A stretch of 64,000 nt of DNA from Thermohalobaculum sp039805905 (GTDB taxonomy: Bacteria; Pseudomonadota; Alphaproteobacteria; Rhodobacterales; Rhodobacteraceae), in the NCBI GenBank assembly GCA_039805905.1, contig JBDIVM010000014.1:1-64000 (forward strand), in the 5' to 3' direction. Position 1 is the first letter of the stretch. Each line of letters opens with the position of its first letter. This document shows, in pieces, positions 8,445 to 16,379 of the stretch. Made by a program: the position numbers and the translations under genes. Under the pieces are notes generated by a model, which was given only the letters and a program-made list of their open reading frames with translations, made no database searches and was not told the DNA's origin.

Positions 8445-9806
8445 TCACAGGACCAGCCTGTAGTAGTCGACCGTAAAGAGGTCCGGCGCCCCGCCCGAGC
8501 ACAGGCCGAACATGTTGTTCGAGGTCAGCGTGATGTTTCCGCCGGTCTGCACGCTGATGCCGTTCACGCCCATGTCCCGCGCGCCGAGATCGACATCGCC
8601 GGCCGCCACGATCTGCAGCCCGTTGATCGTCATCGAGGACGAGAAATGCACCGAGGCGTTGGTGAAGATCTGGACGCCGCCGCCCGGCTGGCAGTTGTCG
8701 GCAATGCCGAGGCTCACGTTGGACGAGAAGTTGATGTTGGCGTTCGATATGCCCGAGCCGCCGCCGCCGCTGTTGCCGCCGCCGCCATTGCCGCCGCCCG
8801 GATTGCCGCCGGACCGCGACGCCAGCACGACGTTGGAGAGCTGAGCCCCGGAACCGACGCTGATCTGGCAGTCGGCGACGATGACCACATCGCTCAGCAC
8901 CATGTTCGAGGGGATGCCGACATTCTTGTTGGCGGCGCACTGGATGTGGTAGATGCGCCCCGCCGTCGCATCGCCGAAGTTCCAGCGCTCGTCCTTCACG
9001 ATGACCGGCAGTGCGGCGTCGATATAGGACGGCGTCACATAGGCCTGCTTCAGCAAGAGGTCGGCCATGATCTCGTCGACATGATTGACCATGCGCGGGT
9101 CGAATTTCTGCTCGCGCAGCGCCTGGGACAGGCCGGGATTGCTGGTCAGGCCGCCTGCCGGCGTCACCAGCTGCGCGTCCACGTCCGGCATCGAGACATT
9201 GACACCCGGCTCGAAGTAGTTGTGGTTCTGCATGTGCACGCCGGACTGGCCATGGACGCAGATCTTGTTCACGAAGCCGTTGTTCGACGAGATGTCCACG
9301 AGCCCGCGCGCGATCAGCCCGTCCTTCAGGCAGTCGGGGATGTACTTCATGGCGATCGCCTGGGCCCGAACGTTCCAGCTCATGAGCCCGACCATGCGCA
9401 GGAAGTTGACCGGGACGGCGTTGGCATTGTCGTCGGTTTGCTGCAGGCGCACCATGACTGCGTTCGGCAGGATGCCCCCCGCGGAGAAGCTGCCGGCGGT
9501 CCGGTCGTAGGTGCCGACGGTCACGTCCTCCGGCCGCAGCACGTCGCCATAGGCTGCGGTCGACATGTTGGCCGAGGCATAGGTCACGGCGCGCGACACC
9601 GCGGCGCTGGCGTCGGGAAGGTCGATCGCCGCGGCGAGGGCCGCCGAGTCGGCGGTGGCCTGCAGCATGGTCCGGTTGCGGAAGCCATCCGTGCTGTCCA
9701 CCGCCAGGCCGCAGATACCCACCACCAGGACGAACCAGAAGAGGCCCCAGATCGTGCCGCCCCCGGCCTCGTCGCAAAGAAACCCGCTCACGCTCACAGA
9801 CTTCAT
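8445..9806 (-). CDS. TadG-like pilus-assembly protein, paralogue 2 of 4
   Basis: A 453-residue paralogue starting at ATG 9806 behind GGGTGGGTGAC. It keeps the whole family plan: Gly-Gly-Gly plus one N-terminal membrane helix, QATADSAALAAAI, DISSNNGF, ICVHGQ, DPRMVNHV, the beta-helix-like C-terminal half and the ending DYYRLVL. It is closest to paralogue 3 (both carry HFSSSM and a Val-Ser-Leu-Gly strand). A Gly/Asn/Ser-rich insertion of about 15 residues, encoded by a GCC-type repeat, lies between two predicted strands and is absent from the other copies. All six shared Cys are present. Confidence 0.72.
   Translation of the reverse strand: MKSVSVSGFLCDEAGGGTIWGLFWFVLVVGICGLAVDSTDGFRNRTMLQATADSAALAAAIDLPDASAAVSRAVTYASANMSTAAYGDVLRPEDVTVGTYDRTAGSFSAGGILPNAVMVRLQQTDDNANAVPVNFLRMVGLMSWNVRAQAIAMKYIPDCLKDGLIARGLVDISSNNGFVNKICVHGQSGVHMQNHNYFEPGVNVSMPDVDAQLVTPAGGLTSNPGLSQALREQKFDPRMVNHVDEIMADLLLKQAYVTPSYIDAALPVIVKDERWNFGDATAGRIYHIQCAANKNVGIPSNMVLSDVVIVADCQISVGSGAQLSNVVLASRSGGNPGGGNGGGGNSGGGGSGISNANINFSSNVSLGIADNCQPGGGVQIFTNASVHFSSSMTINGLQIVAAGDVDLGARDMGVNGISVQTGGNITLTSNNMFGLCSGGAPDLFTVDYYRLVL
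8755..8813. repeat. GCC/CCG-rich low-complexity tract in paralogue 2
   Basis: A run of near-perfect CCG triplets interrupted by TTG and ATT encodes a Gly-rich stretch with Asn and Ser on the minus strand. It sits where the other three paralogues have a short turn, so it looks like a local triplet expansion that lengthened a loop. Confidence 0.65.
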
Positions 9807-10183
9807 GTCACCCACCCGAACACACCACGCGATTAGAGACTTCTCGCACCGGTTTGGGGCGCCAATGCGCACTTTCCTTGGAATCGCTGCCCCAGAGCGG
9901 GAGATCGCGCCCGTTCCGGGAATTTCCCATGGCTTTCAAAGGGTCGCTGCCAGAATCCGGGAGGTTTCCGAGCCGGCCCGGGCGCTTTCCGGCCCGCCCC
10001 ATGCCACCACGGGTTGCAGCGCAGGACCGGGCTGCATCCCGCGGTCGAAGATTGCGCACGGATCGTGGCAGCCGATTCGCACTCACCGCAGCGCGGCCGG
10101 GGCGGCCTCGCCCAGGAAACGCCATGGCCGGGAGCAGTCCCGGAACTGCCGGGCCGTCCCGGACCGCAGCGGCCGCCTTCGGC
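9807..10183. other. Spacer between TadG-like paralogues 3 and 2
   Basis: A 377-base gap with no supported gene. It contains a near-palindrome GGGAATTTCCC (9918-9928) and several short GC-rich inverted repeats (for example CCCGG/CCGGG at 10139-10153) after paralogue 3. None is a clear terminator or promoter. Confidence 0.4.
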
Positions 10184-11506
10184 TCAGATCACCAGCCGGT
10201 AATAGGGCACGGTGAAGAGATCCGGCGCGCCTCCGGCGCAAAGCCCGAACACGTTGTTGCTGGTCAGCCGGATGTCCCCGCCCGACTGCACGGAGATGCC
10301 GTTGATGCCCTGGTCGCGGGCGCCAAGCTCCACATCCCCCGCAGCCACCACCTGCAGCCCGTTGACCAGCATCGACGACGAGAAGTGGATGCTGGCGCTC
10401 GAGAACAGCTGGACGCCGCCGCCCTCGGCGCAATCGTCGGGCGCCCCGAGGCTCACATTGGCCGAGAAGCTGATGTTGGCGTTGGCAAGCGGACTGGCGC
10501 CGTTGCCGAGCGCCTTCGAGCCGAGCACCACGTTGGTCAGGCGCGCATTGGCGCCGACGCTGATGTTGCACTCGGCGATGATCACGACGTTCGACAGGGC
10601 GAGGCCGCTGGGGATGTTCACCAGCTTGTTGGCCGGGCACTGGACCTCGTAGATCGAATTCGGCTGGTAGTTGGCGAAGTTGAACTTCTCGTCGACCTGA
10701 TAGACGGGCGGGTCGATGTTCGCGAGGAAGTCCGGCATCACATCCGCAACCTCGGCCAGCAGGTTGTCCATGATCTGGTTGACGTGGTTGACCATGCGCG
10801 GGTCGAGGATGTTCTCGCGCAGCGCCTCCGGCAGGCCGGGGTTCGAGGTCATGCCGCCGGAGGGAATGGTGAGCATCTCGAGATCCGGCATGCTGACGGT
10901 CACGCCTGCCTCGTGGACATTGCCGTTCTGCATCTCGACGCCCTGCTGGCCATGCACGCAGATCAGCCGGTGGAACCCGTTGTTCGACGAGATGTCCACC
11001 ACGCCGCGGGCGATCAGCCCCTCGCGCAGGCATTCGGGGATGAACCGCTGGGCCACCGCCTGGGCGTTCACGTTCCAGGCCTGCAGCCCGATGATGCGGA
11101 GGAAGTTGGTCGAGAGGGCGTTGTTGTTCTCGTCCGAGCGGCGCACCGTGACCATGACCGCATCCGGGTTCGGCGCCCCGGTGTCCAGCGAGTGGCTGGC
11201 CTGATCCCAGAGTCCCACATGCACGTCGGCCGGATCGAGCACGGCGCCGTTGACGTCGATTCCCATATTCGTGCTGGAGTAGGCCACCGCGGTGGCGACT
11301 GCGGCATCGCGGTCGGGAAGGTCCACGGCGGCAGCGAGCGCCGAGGAGTCGGCCGTTGCCTGCAGCATGGTCCGGTAGCGGAACCCGTCCGTCGAGTCGA
11401 CCGCCATGCCGCAGATGCCGACCATCAGGATGAACCAGAGCAGCCCCCAGATCGTGCCGCCGCCGTGTTCATCGGAAAGAAATCCGCGCCATTTTTCGAC
11501 CAGCAT
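10184..11506 (-). CDS. TadG-like pilus-assembly protein, paralogue 3 of 4
   Basis: A 440-residue paralogue starting at ATG 11506 behind GGGGAG. It has the same plan as its neighbours: a tail of about 13 residues, Gly-Gly-Gly, one membrane helix, QATADSSALAAAV, a middle domain with DISSNNGF, ICVHGQ and DPRMVNHV, and a beta-helix-like C-terminal half. It pairs with paralogue 2 by sequence. It is the most divergent at the very end (PYYRLVI rather than DYYRLVL) and has FHRL where the others have FVN before the ICVHGQ motif. The six shared Cys are conserved. The protein is probably anchored in the inner membrane with a large periplasmic or surface domain. Confidence 0.72.
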   Translation of the reverse strand: MLVEKWRGFLSDEHGGGTIWGLLWFILMVGICGMAVDSTDGFRYRTMLQATADSSALAAAVDLPDRDAAVATAVAYSSTNMGIDVNGAVLDPADVHVGLWDQASHSLDTGAPNPDAVMVTVRRSDENNNALSTNFLRIIGLQAWNVNAQAVAQRFIPECLREGLIARGVVDISSNNGFHRLICVHGQQGVEMQNGNVHEAGVTVSMPDLEMLTIPSGGMTSNPGLPEALRENILDPRMVNHVNQIMDNLLAEVADVMPDFLANIDPPVYQVDEKFNFANYQPNSIYEVQCPANKLVNIPSGLALSNVVIIAECNISVGANARLTNVVLGSKALGNGASPLANANISFSANVSLGAPDDCAEGGGVQLFSSASIHFSSSMLVNGLQVVAAGDVELGARDQGINGISVQSGGDIRLTSNNVFGLCAGGAPDLFTVPYYRLVI

Positions 11507-11805
11507 GAGAAAGCTCCCCTGGAAATCGGAGGCATGAAACGCGCCGTCGGCCTGCAAGGACAGTACGTCAGGAAAACTATCAGACTCGGCGCGCTCGGCA
11601 AAGCTCCATGAGACTCTAAATATATGATTATAAATTATAATTCAATCTTCGGTTGAGACCGGGGCGCGACCGGAAGCCGAACCGGCGAGGATGCGTGCGG
11701 GTGTCCGGACACGCCGGCAGCGTGGTCCGCGGCATGCTTCGGGCCCGGCGCATTGCCGGGCCCGGAAACAGGCTGGCCGGCGCGGCCGGCCCGGCCTGCC
11801 AGCGC
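11507..11805. other. Spacer between TadG-like paralogues 4 and 3
   Basis: A 299-base gap. It holds the most AT-rich stretch of this locus (about 11610-11648), which may contain a promoter for paralogue 3, a perfect hairpin (11740-11764) after paralogue 4, and a 12-base palindrome GTGTCCGGACAC (11701-11712). No gene is supported. Confidence 0.45.
11740..11764 (-). terminator. Hairpin downstream of TadG-like paralogue 4
   Basis: CGGGCCCGGC and GCCGGGCCCG form a perfect 10-base-pair stem with a 5-base loop, 42 bases after the stop of paralogue 4. No U-tract follows. Together with the hairpin after paralogue 2 it suggests partial transcript separation within the array. Confidence 0.5.
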
Positions 11806-13125
11806 TCAGAGCACGAGGCGGTAATAGTCCACGGTGAACAGATCCGGCGCCCCGCCCGAGCAGAGACCAAACATGTTGTTCGAGGTCAGCGTGATGTCAT
11901 GGCCGGATTGCACCGAGATGCCGTTGACGCCCTGATCCGCGGCGCCGAGTTCCACATCGCCTGCGGCCACCATCTGCACGCCGTTGATGATCGTGCTCGC
12001 GGCGGTATGGATGGTCGCGTTCGAGAAGATCTGGACGCCGCCGCCGCTGGCGCAGTTGTCGGGCGCGCCGAGCTGCACATTGGCGGCGATCCCGACATTG
12101 GCGTTGTTGACATTGCCGTTTCCGCCCGAGCGCGATCCCAGCACAGCGTTGTAGACATAGGCGCCCGAGTTGATCCTGATCTCGCAATCCGCGATGATCA
12201 CCACGTCGTGGACGGTGGAGTTCGACGGGATCTGCGCGTTCTTGTTGGGCTTGCACTGCACGTGATAGATCCGCCCGGGAAGCGCGGCCGAGAGGTCGAA
12301 TTTCTCGTCGACGACGATCACCGGCTGGTCGGTGTCGATATAGGCGGGCTGGTGCTCCGCCTGCGGATCGACGAAGCCCAGCATGATCTCGTCCACATGG
12401 TTGACCATGCGGGGATCCAGGATCGACTCGCGCAGCGCCTCGGACAGCCCGGTATTGCTCGTCATGCCGCTGCTCGGGGTCTCGAGCATCGCGAGATCGG
12501 GCATCGAGACATTGACGCCTGCCTCGAAGAAATTGTTGCTCTGGACGTTGACGCCCTGCTGGCCGTGGACGCAGATCTGGTTGACGAAGCCGTTGTTCGA
12601 CGAGATGTCCACCATGCCGCGGGCGATCAGCCCGTCGCGCAGGCAATCCGGGATGAAGCGCTGGGCGACCGCCTGGGCGTTCACGTTCCAGCTCATCAGC
12701 CCGATGATGCGCAGGAAGTTGGTGCTGAGCGCGTTGCCGTTCTGGTCCGACCGGCGGGCGGTGACCATGACGGCGTCAGGAAAGGCGGAGGCGGTGTCCA
12801 TCGACTGGGCCGCCTCGTCCCACTTGCCGACGATCACGTCGGCCGTGTCGACCACGACACCGTTGATGCCGGCTTCCATGTTGTCGAGCGAATAGGAGAC
12901 CGCGGTCGCGGTCACGGCTCCGGGGTCCGGCAGGTCGATCGCCGCGGCGAGCGCGGCGGAATCGGCAGTCGCCTGCAGCATGGTGCGGGTGCGGAACCCA
13001 TCCGTCGTGTCGACGGCCATCCCGCAGATGCCGACCATCAGCGCGAACCAGAGCAGGCCCCAGATCGTGCCGCCGCCCGTCTCGTCGTGCCGGAACGGGC
13101 AAATGGATTCCGATATGCGCGGCAT
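11806..13125 (-). CDS. TadG-like pilus-assembly protein, paralogue 4 of 4
   Basis: A 439-residue paralogue, first of the four in transcription order, starting at ATG 13125 behind GGGAGGG and only 29 bases after the TadE-like gene. It carries the full plan: Gly-Gly-Gly, a single N-terminal membrane helix, QATADSAALAAAI, DISSNNGF, ICVHGQ, DPRMVNHV, a beta-helix-like C-terminal half and the end DYYRLVL. It is most similar to paralogue 1 (both have NATIHTA and a VQCKPNKNA segment). All six shared Cys are present. Tight linkage to the TadE-like gene suggests the two are co-expressed and that the array is part of a Tad/Flp-type surface structure. Confidence 0.74.
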   Translation of the reverse strand: MPRISESICPFRHDETGGGTIWGLLWFALMVGICGMAVDTTDGFRTRTMLQATADSAALAAAIDLPDPGAVTATAVSYSLDNMEAGINGVVVDTADVIVGKWDEAAQSMDTASAFPDAVMVTARRSDQNGNALSTNFLRIIGLMSWNVNAQAVAQRFIPDCLRDGLIARGMVDISSNNGFVNQICVHGQQGVNVQSNNFFEAGVNVSMPDLAMLETPSSGMTSNTGLSEALRESILDPRMVNHVDEIMLGFVDPQAEHQPAYIDTDQPVIVVDEKFDLSAALPGRIYHVQCKPNKNAQIPSNSTVHDVVIIADCEIRINSGAYVYNAVLGSRSGGNGNVNNANVGIAANVQLGAPDNCASGGGVQIFSNATIHTAASTIINGVQMVAAGDVELGAADQGVNGISVQSGHDITLTSNNMFGLCSGGAPDLFTVDYYRLVL

Positions 13126-13154
13126 GGCAACGCCCTCCCCTGCGGAACCGGACT

Positions 13155-13571
13155 TCAGATGGGCTCCCGGCGCATCGTCACCGATGCGGTCAGGAAGTCG
13201 CCGAGCACCGGCTTGAAGAAGCCGAAGATGCTGGCGTCTGCGACCTGGGTCTGGATCACGATCTGCACGTCCAGATCGGTCGGCTGGGATGTCGCCACGG
13301 TATAGGCGCTGCTGTAGAGGAACATCTCGTTCTGGACGACGTTCACCGCCTCGGCCTCGGTCATGTCACCCACGGCGACCCGCCGCGCCACATCGCGCGA
13401 GACGTTCCACATCTCGGTATGATGCAGATAGAGGATAGTCGCATCCGTGGTCGCGACGAGCAGGACCACGAAGACGGGCACCCAGAGGACGAACTCGATC
13501 GTTGCCGACCCCTGGTCGTCACGCAGGAATCCCTGCAGAGTGCGCGAAAAGCGAAGTTTGCGGCTGGTCAC
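13155..13571 (-). CDS. TadE-like pseudopilin/pilus-assembly protein
   Basis: A 138-residue protein starting at GTG 13571 with GGGAG upstream. The N-terminus DDQGSATIEFVLWVPVF has the prepilin-like Gly-x-x-x-x-Glu pattern followed by a hydrophobic helix, typical of the TadE family (minor pseudopilins of Flp/Tad pili). The remainder is a small periplasmic domain. It begins the minus-strand run that includes the four TadG-like paralogues. No prepilin peptidase, flp pilin, CpaB/C, TadA, TadB or TadC gene is in the window, so it must rely on machinery encoded elsewhere or act outside a classical Tad pilus. Confidence 0.82.
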   Translation of the reverse strand: MTSRKLRFSRTLQGFLRDDQGSATIEFVLWVPVFVVLLVATTDATILYLHHTEMWNVSRDVARRVAVGDMTEAEAVNVVQNEMFLYSSAYTVATSQPTDLDVQIVIQTQVADASIFGFFKPVLGDFLTASVTMRREPI

Positions 13572-13908
13572 CTGACAGCTCCCGAATCATTCTCCCCCAC
13601 CAGCCCAGTATAGCGACTGCCGCCAGATAAGCGATCATAAATCTGCCGTATTTTCTGGATGCATCACAATACATCTACGATAATTCCATAAAAGCTCGTG
13701 ACATGTGTAATAAAACGAGAACTCAGTCATTCAATACTCATCCTAAACGTGTGCGACCCCGGCCGCTTCGCCGCGGGCCGGCAAGGGCGGCAGCGGGACT
13801 TGCGCGGCTGCGGAACGCCGTCTATAAGGCGGCGCTTCGAACGGGGCGTCCGGCCGGTATGGGCTGCCGAGGCGCCCCTCGTATCGTTCCGCAGGACAGG
13901 AGACGAAA
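13572..13908. promoter_or_regulatory. Divergent promoter region, TadE-like gene and rpmI
   Basis: This 337-base region separates the leftward TadE-like gene from rightward rpmI. It includes a distinctly AT-rich stretch at about 13610-13745. On the minus strand TATACT (13613-13608) is a good -10 element about 37 bases before the TadE-like start; its -35 is unclear. The rightward promoter for rpmI is listed separately. No open frame here is supported. Confidence 0.5.
13800..13828 (+). promoter_or_regulatory. Putative sigma-70 promoter of rpmI-rplT
   Basis: TTGCGC (13800-13805) and TATAAG (13823-13828) are separated by 17 bases, giving a plausible housekeeping promoter about 80 bases before rpmI. 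An initiation-factor gene infC, often upstream of rpmI in other bacteria, is absent here, so a dedicated promoter is expected. Confidence 0.55.
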
Positions 13909-14106
13909 ATGCCCAAGATGAAGACCAAGTCGGGCGCCAAGAAGCGCTTCAAGGTCACGGCGACGGGCCGCGTCAAGGTCGCGCAGGCCGGCAAGCGCCA
14001 CGGCATGATCAAGCGGACGGCCAAGTTCATCCGCAACGCGCGCGGCACCACGGTGCTGTCGGCGCCGGATGAGAAGATCGTCAAGCAGTTCCTGCCCTAC
14101 AGCTGA
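13909..14106 (+). CDS. rpmI: 50S ribosomal protein L35
   Basis: A 65-residue, strongly basic protein beginning MPKMKTKSGAKKRFKVT, the invariant start of bacterial L35, with the usual internal GKRHGMIKRT motif. Its length matches the family. ATG 13909 has CAGGAGACG upstream. It is followed 12 bases later by rplT, the standard L35-L20 pair of the large ribosomal subunit. Confidence 0.98.
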   Translation: MPKMKTKSGAKKRFKVTATGRVKVAQAGKRHGMIKRTAKFIRNARGTTVLSAPDEKIVKQFLPYS

Positions 14107-14118
14107 CCGGAGGCGCCG

Positions 14119-14481
14119 ATGTCCAGAGTGAAAGGCGGCCCGGCCGCCCATGCCCGTCACCGCAAGGTTCTGAACGCGACCAAGGGCCACTACGGCGCCC
14201 GGTCGCGCACTTTCCGCATCGCCCGGCAGTCCGCCGAGAAGGCGATGCAGTACGCGACCCGCGACCGCAAGACCCGCAAGCGCAACTTCCGCGCCCTGTG
14301 GATCCAGCGGATCAACGCCGCGGTCCGCGCCCATGACGACAGCCTGACCTATTCGCGTTTCATCAACGGGCTGCTGAAATCCGGGATCGAGGTCGACCGC
14401 AAGGTGCTGGCCGATCTCGCAGTGCACGAGCCGGCCGCGTTCGGCGCGATCGTTGACCGCGCGAAGGCTGCGCTGGCCTGA
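14119..14481 (+). CDS. rplT: 50S ribosomal protein L20
   Basis: A 120-residue basic protein with the L20 signature: MSRVKGG, ARHRKVL, AKGHYGARSR-type segment (KGHYGARSRTFRIA) and the RNFRALWIQRINAAVR block that binds 23S rRNA early in assembly. A good ribosome site (CCGGAGG) precedes the ATG. pheS, which follows rplT in many bacteria, is not here; the next gene is an oxygenase 230 bases on. Confidence 0.98.
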   Translation: MSRVKGGPAAHARHRKVLNATKGHYGARSRTFRIARQSAEKAMQYATRDRKTRKRNFRALWIQRINAAVRAHDDSLTYSRFINGLLKSGIEVDRKVLADLAVHEPAAFGAIVDRAKAALA

Positions 14482-14711
14482 CACCCGGCCGCCCTCCGGA
14501 ACGGAAAGGGAGCGCCGCTGGCGCCCCTCGCGCGTCCGGCCTCCCCGCGCCAGTTTGTCGCGATCCGCAGCGCAACCCCCTGGAATCGCGCAACCGGACC
14601 GGCGGATCAGCCGATGCCGAGTTGAGTCCGCGATCGGGGCGCGCTAGACCCGCAACCAGAACCGGGCGCGCCCGAAGTGCCGCGCCTGTGCTCCGGTGGA
14701 GGACGAGCATC

Positions 14712-15533
14712 ATGGCGACGAGTAGCGACGCAGCCCCGCCGAGCCTCCTGCAGCGCTTGCGCAAGGCGCGGCGCCGGAAGGTCAAGAAATACGGCAAGCG
14801 CTTCATCTACGGCATCGCCAGCTTCCTTGGCCGGCAGTCGCTGGTCGGCGATACGCCGGTGCTGGAGAACCGGCATTTCCCCTTCTTCAGGGACTTCACC
14901 GACAACTGGGAGAAGATCCGCGACGAGGCGGCCGTCATCCTGAAGCACCGCGACGAGATCCCCGCCTTCCAGGAGGTCTCGCCGGACCAGTACCGGATCT
15001 CGACCGGCAAGAACTGGCGCACCTTCATCCTCTTCGGCTTCGGCACCAAGCTCGAGAAGAACTGCCGCCAGGCGCCCGCGACCACGGCGCTCCTGGAGAA
15101 GGTGCCGAACCTGCAGACCGCATGGTTCTCGATTCTGGCGCCGGGCTACCACATCCCCGCCCATACCGGCGTCTCGAAAGGCATCGTGCGGGCCCATCTC
15201 GGGCTCCTGATCCCGCGCGAGGCCGAGAAGTGCCGCATCCGGGTCGGCGACCAGTTCCGGGTCTGGCGGCCGGGCGAGATCTTCGTGTTCGACGACACCT
15301 ACGAGCACGAGGTCTGGAACGACACGCCGGACGAGCGGGTGATCCTGCTGTTCGACTTCGACCGGCCGATGCGCTTCTTTGGACGGGTGGTCAACAACAC
15401 CTTCGTGTGGCTGCTGAAATTCTCGGCCTTCTACCGCGAGCCGAAGACCAACATGGAGACCTTCGAGGACCGCTTCGAGGCCGCCACCCGCCGGGCGGAC
15501 GAGACGCTGGAGAAGATGAGCCACCGCCACTGA
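14712..15533 (+). CDS. Aspartyl/asparaginyl beta-hydroxylase family dioxygenase
   Basis: A 273-residue protein with the iron/2-oxoglutarate site of the aspartyl beta-hydroxylase family: His151-Thr-Gly, Arg160 and His162 in IVRAHLGL, then His199 and Asn203 in YEHEVWN. The N-terminal 30 residues are very basic, followed by a moderately hydrophobic stretch that may contact the membrane. Bacterial relatives include enzymes that hydroxylate the acyl chains of lipid A or ornithine lipids (LpxO/OlsC types), so a lipid substrate is possible but not shown. ATG 14712 is chosen because GGAGGACG lies just upstream; the frame is open further but without support. Confidence 0.85.
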   Translation: MATSSDAAPPSLLQRLRKARRRKVKKYGKRFIYGIASFLGRQSLVGDTPVLENRHFPFFRDFTDNWEKIRDEAAVILKHRDEIPAFQEVSPDQYRISTGKNWRTFILFGFGTKLEKNCRQAPATTALLEKVPNLQTAWFSILAPGYHIPAHTGVSKGIVRAHLGLLIPREAEKCRIRVGDQFRVWRPGEIFVFDDTYEHEVWNDTPDERVILLFDFDRPMRFFGRVVNNTFVWLLKFSAFYREPKTNMETFEDRFEAATRRADETLEKMSHRH

Positions 15534-15715
15534 ATGGCCCCGGCGTCGCGGCCGGCGCTGCCCCCCTTGCCATCCCGCGGACTCGCGGCTATAGAGACGC
15601 CTCCGGCGCGGGCGGAGCCTCAGGGCCGGGCGAAATCCATCCCGCTCGGCGGGACCGGGACGGCCGGCCGGGCAAGGCAGGTACGACCGGAAAGGGCACC
15701 GGGGACGAGAGAGCC

Positions 15716-15841
15716 ATGAAGATCAGGAACTCGCTGAAATCGCTGAAGGGCCGTCACCGCGACTGCCGCCTGGTCCGCCGCAAGGGCCGGGTCTACGTGA
15801 TCAACAAGACGCAGCGGCGATACAAGGCCCGCCAGGGCTGA
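15716..15841 (+). CDS. rpmJ: 50S ribosomal protein L36
   Basis: A 41-residue basic protein with the alternative L36 form common in Gram-negatives: MKIRNSLKSLKGRHRDCRLV, then RRKGRVYVINKTQRRYKARQG. Only one Cys remains of the zinc-ribbon set, which marks the zinc-independent type. The ATG at 15716 follows GAGAGAGCC. A strong intrinsic terminator lies 31 bases after the stop. Confidence 0.97.
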   Translation: MKIRNSLKSLKGRHRDCRLVRRKGRVYVINKTQRRYKARQG

Positions 15842-15872
15842 CCGGTTCGGCGCCGCTCGCGACGCCATGCAG

Positions 15873-15899
15873 AAAGGCCGCGCCCCGGGCGCGGCCTTT
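15873..15899 (+). terminator. Intrinsic terminator after rpmJ
   Basis: AAAGGCCGCGCC and GGCGCGGCCTTT form a perfect 12-base-pair stem with a 3-base loop, followed by CGCGTTTTCC. It is symmetrical enough to work in both directions, ending rpmJ and the leftward gene downstream. Confidence 0.85.
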
Positions 15900-15931
15900 C
15901 GCGTTTTCCCGCGGGGGCGTCCCCTCCCCGG

Positions 15932-16261
15932 TCAGCCGGGCGCCTTGTAGGCGCCGAGAACGCCCTTCGCCCGCTGTGCCATCTTCTTGAAGTCGCGCGC
16001 GGGCCAGGCGCGGCTCGTGGTCAGCTTCGAGACCGTGCCCGAGGCCGCCGCCGCCATCGACGCGACCACGGCATCCTCGCCGTCCGGCGCCTCGGCGATG
16101 ATCAGGAAATCGTTCTCGCCGGTCGTCATGTAATAGTCCTTCAGCTTGCCACCGCAGGCCGCAATGAGCTTTGCCACGGCCCGCGAGCGGTCCTCGGGCT
16201 TGGCCACCAGCCCCCGGATCGCCTGTGCCGAGAACCGGCCCTGGATGATGAAAGTCGCCAT
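15932..16261 (-). CDS. GYD domain-containing protein
   Basis: A 109-residue protein that fits the GYD family: the opening strand FIIQGRFSAQAIRGL, a central Gly-Gly-Lys with DYYMTTGENDFLII, and a two-helix tail. The fold is a small ferredoxin-like domain, usually found alone in bacteria, with no confirmed function. It starts at ATG 16261 with AGGGAGGG upstream and is transcribed leftward toward the rpmJ terminator. Confidence 0.82.
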   Translation of the reverse strand: MATFIIQGRFSAQAIRGLVAKPEDRSRAVAKLIAACGGKLKDYYMTTGENDFLIIAEAPDGEDAVVASMAAAASGTVSKLTTSRAWPARDFKKMAQRAKGVLGAYKAPG

Positions 16262-16379
16262 CTTTCCCTCCCTTTGGTTATCGAATGGCAGCGCAGCCTA
16301 GCATGCGCGGCCGAGTCGGGCCGCCGGCAAAACGCGGGCGGGCCGCGGCGGCACGGGAGAGGATGCGGGTGCGCCCGGC

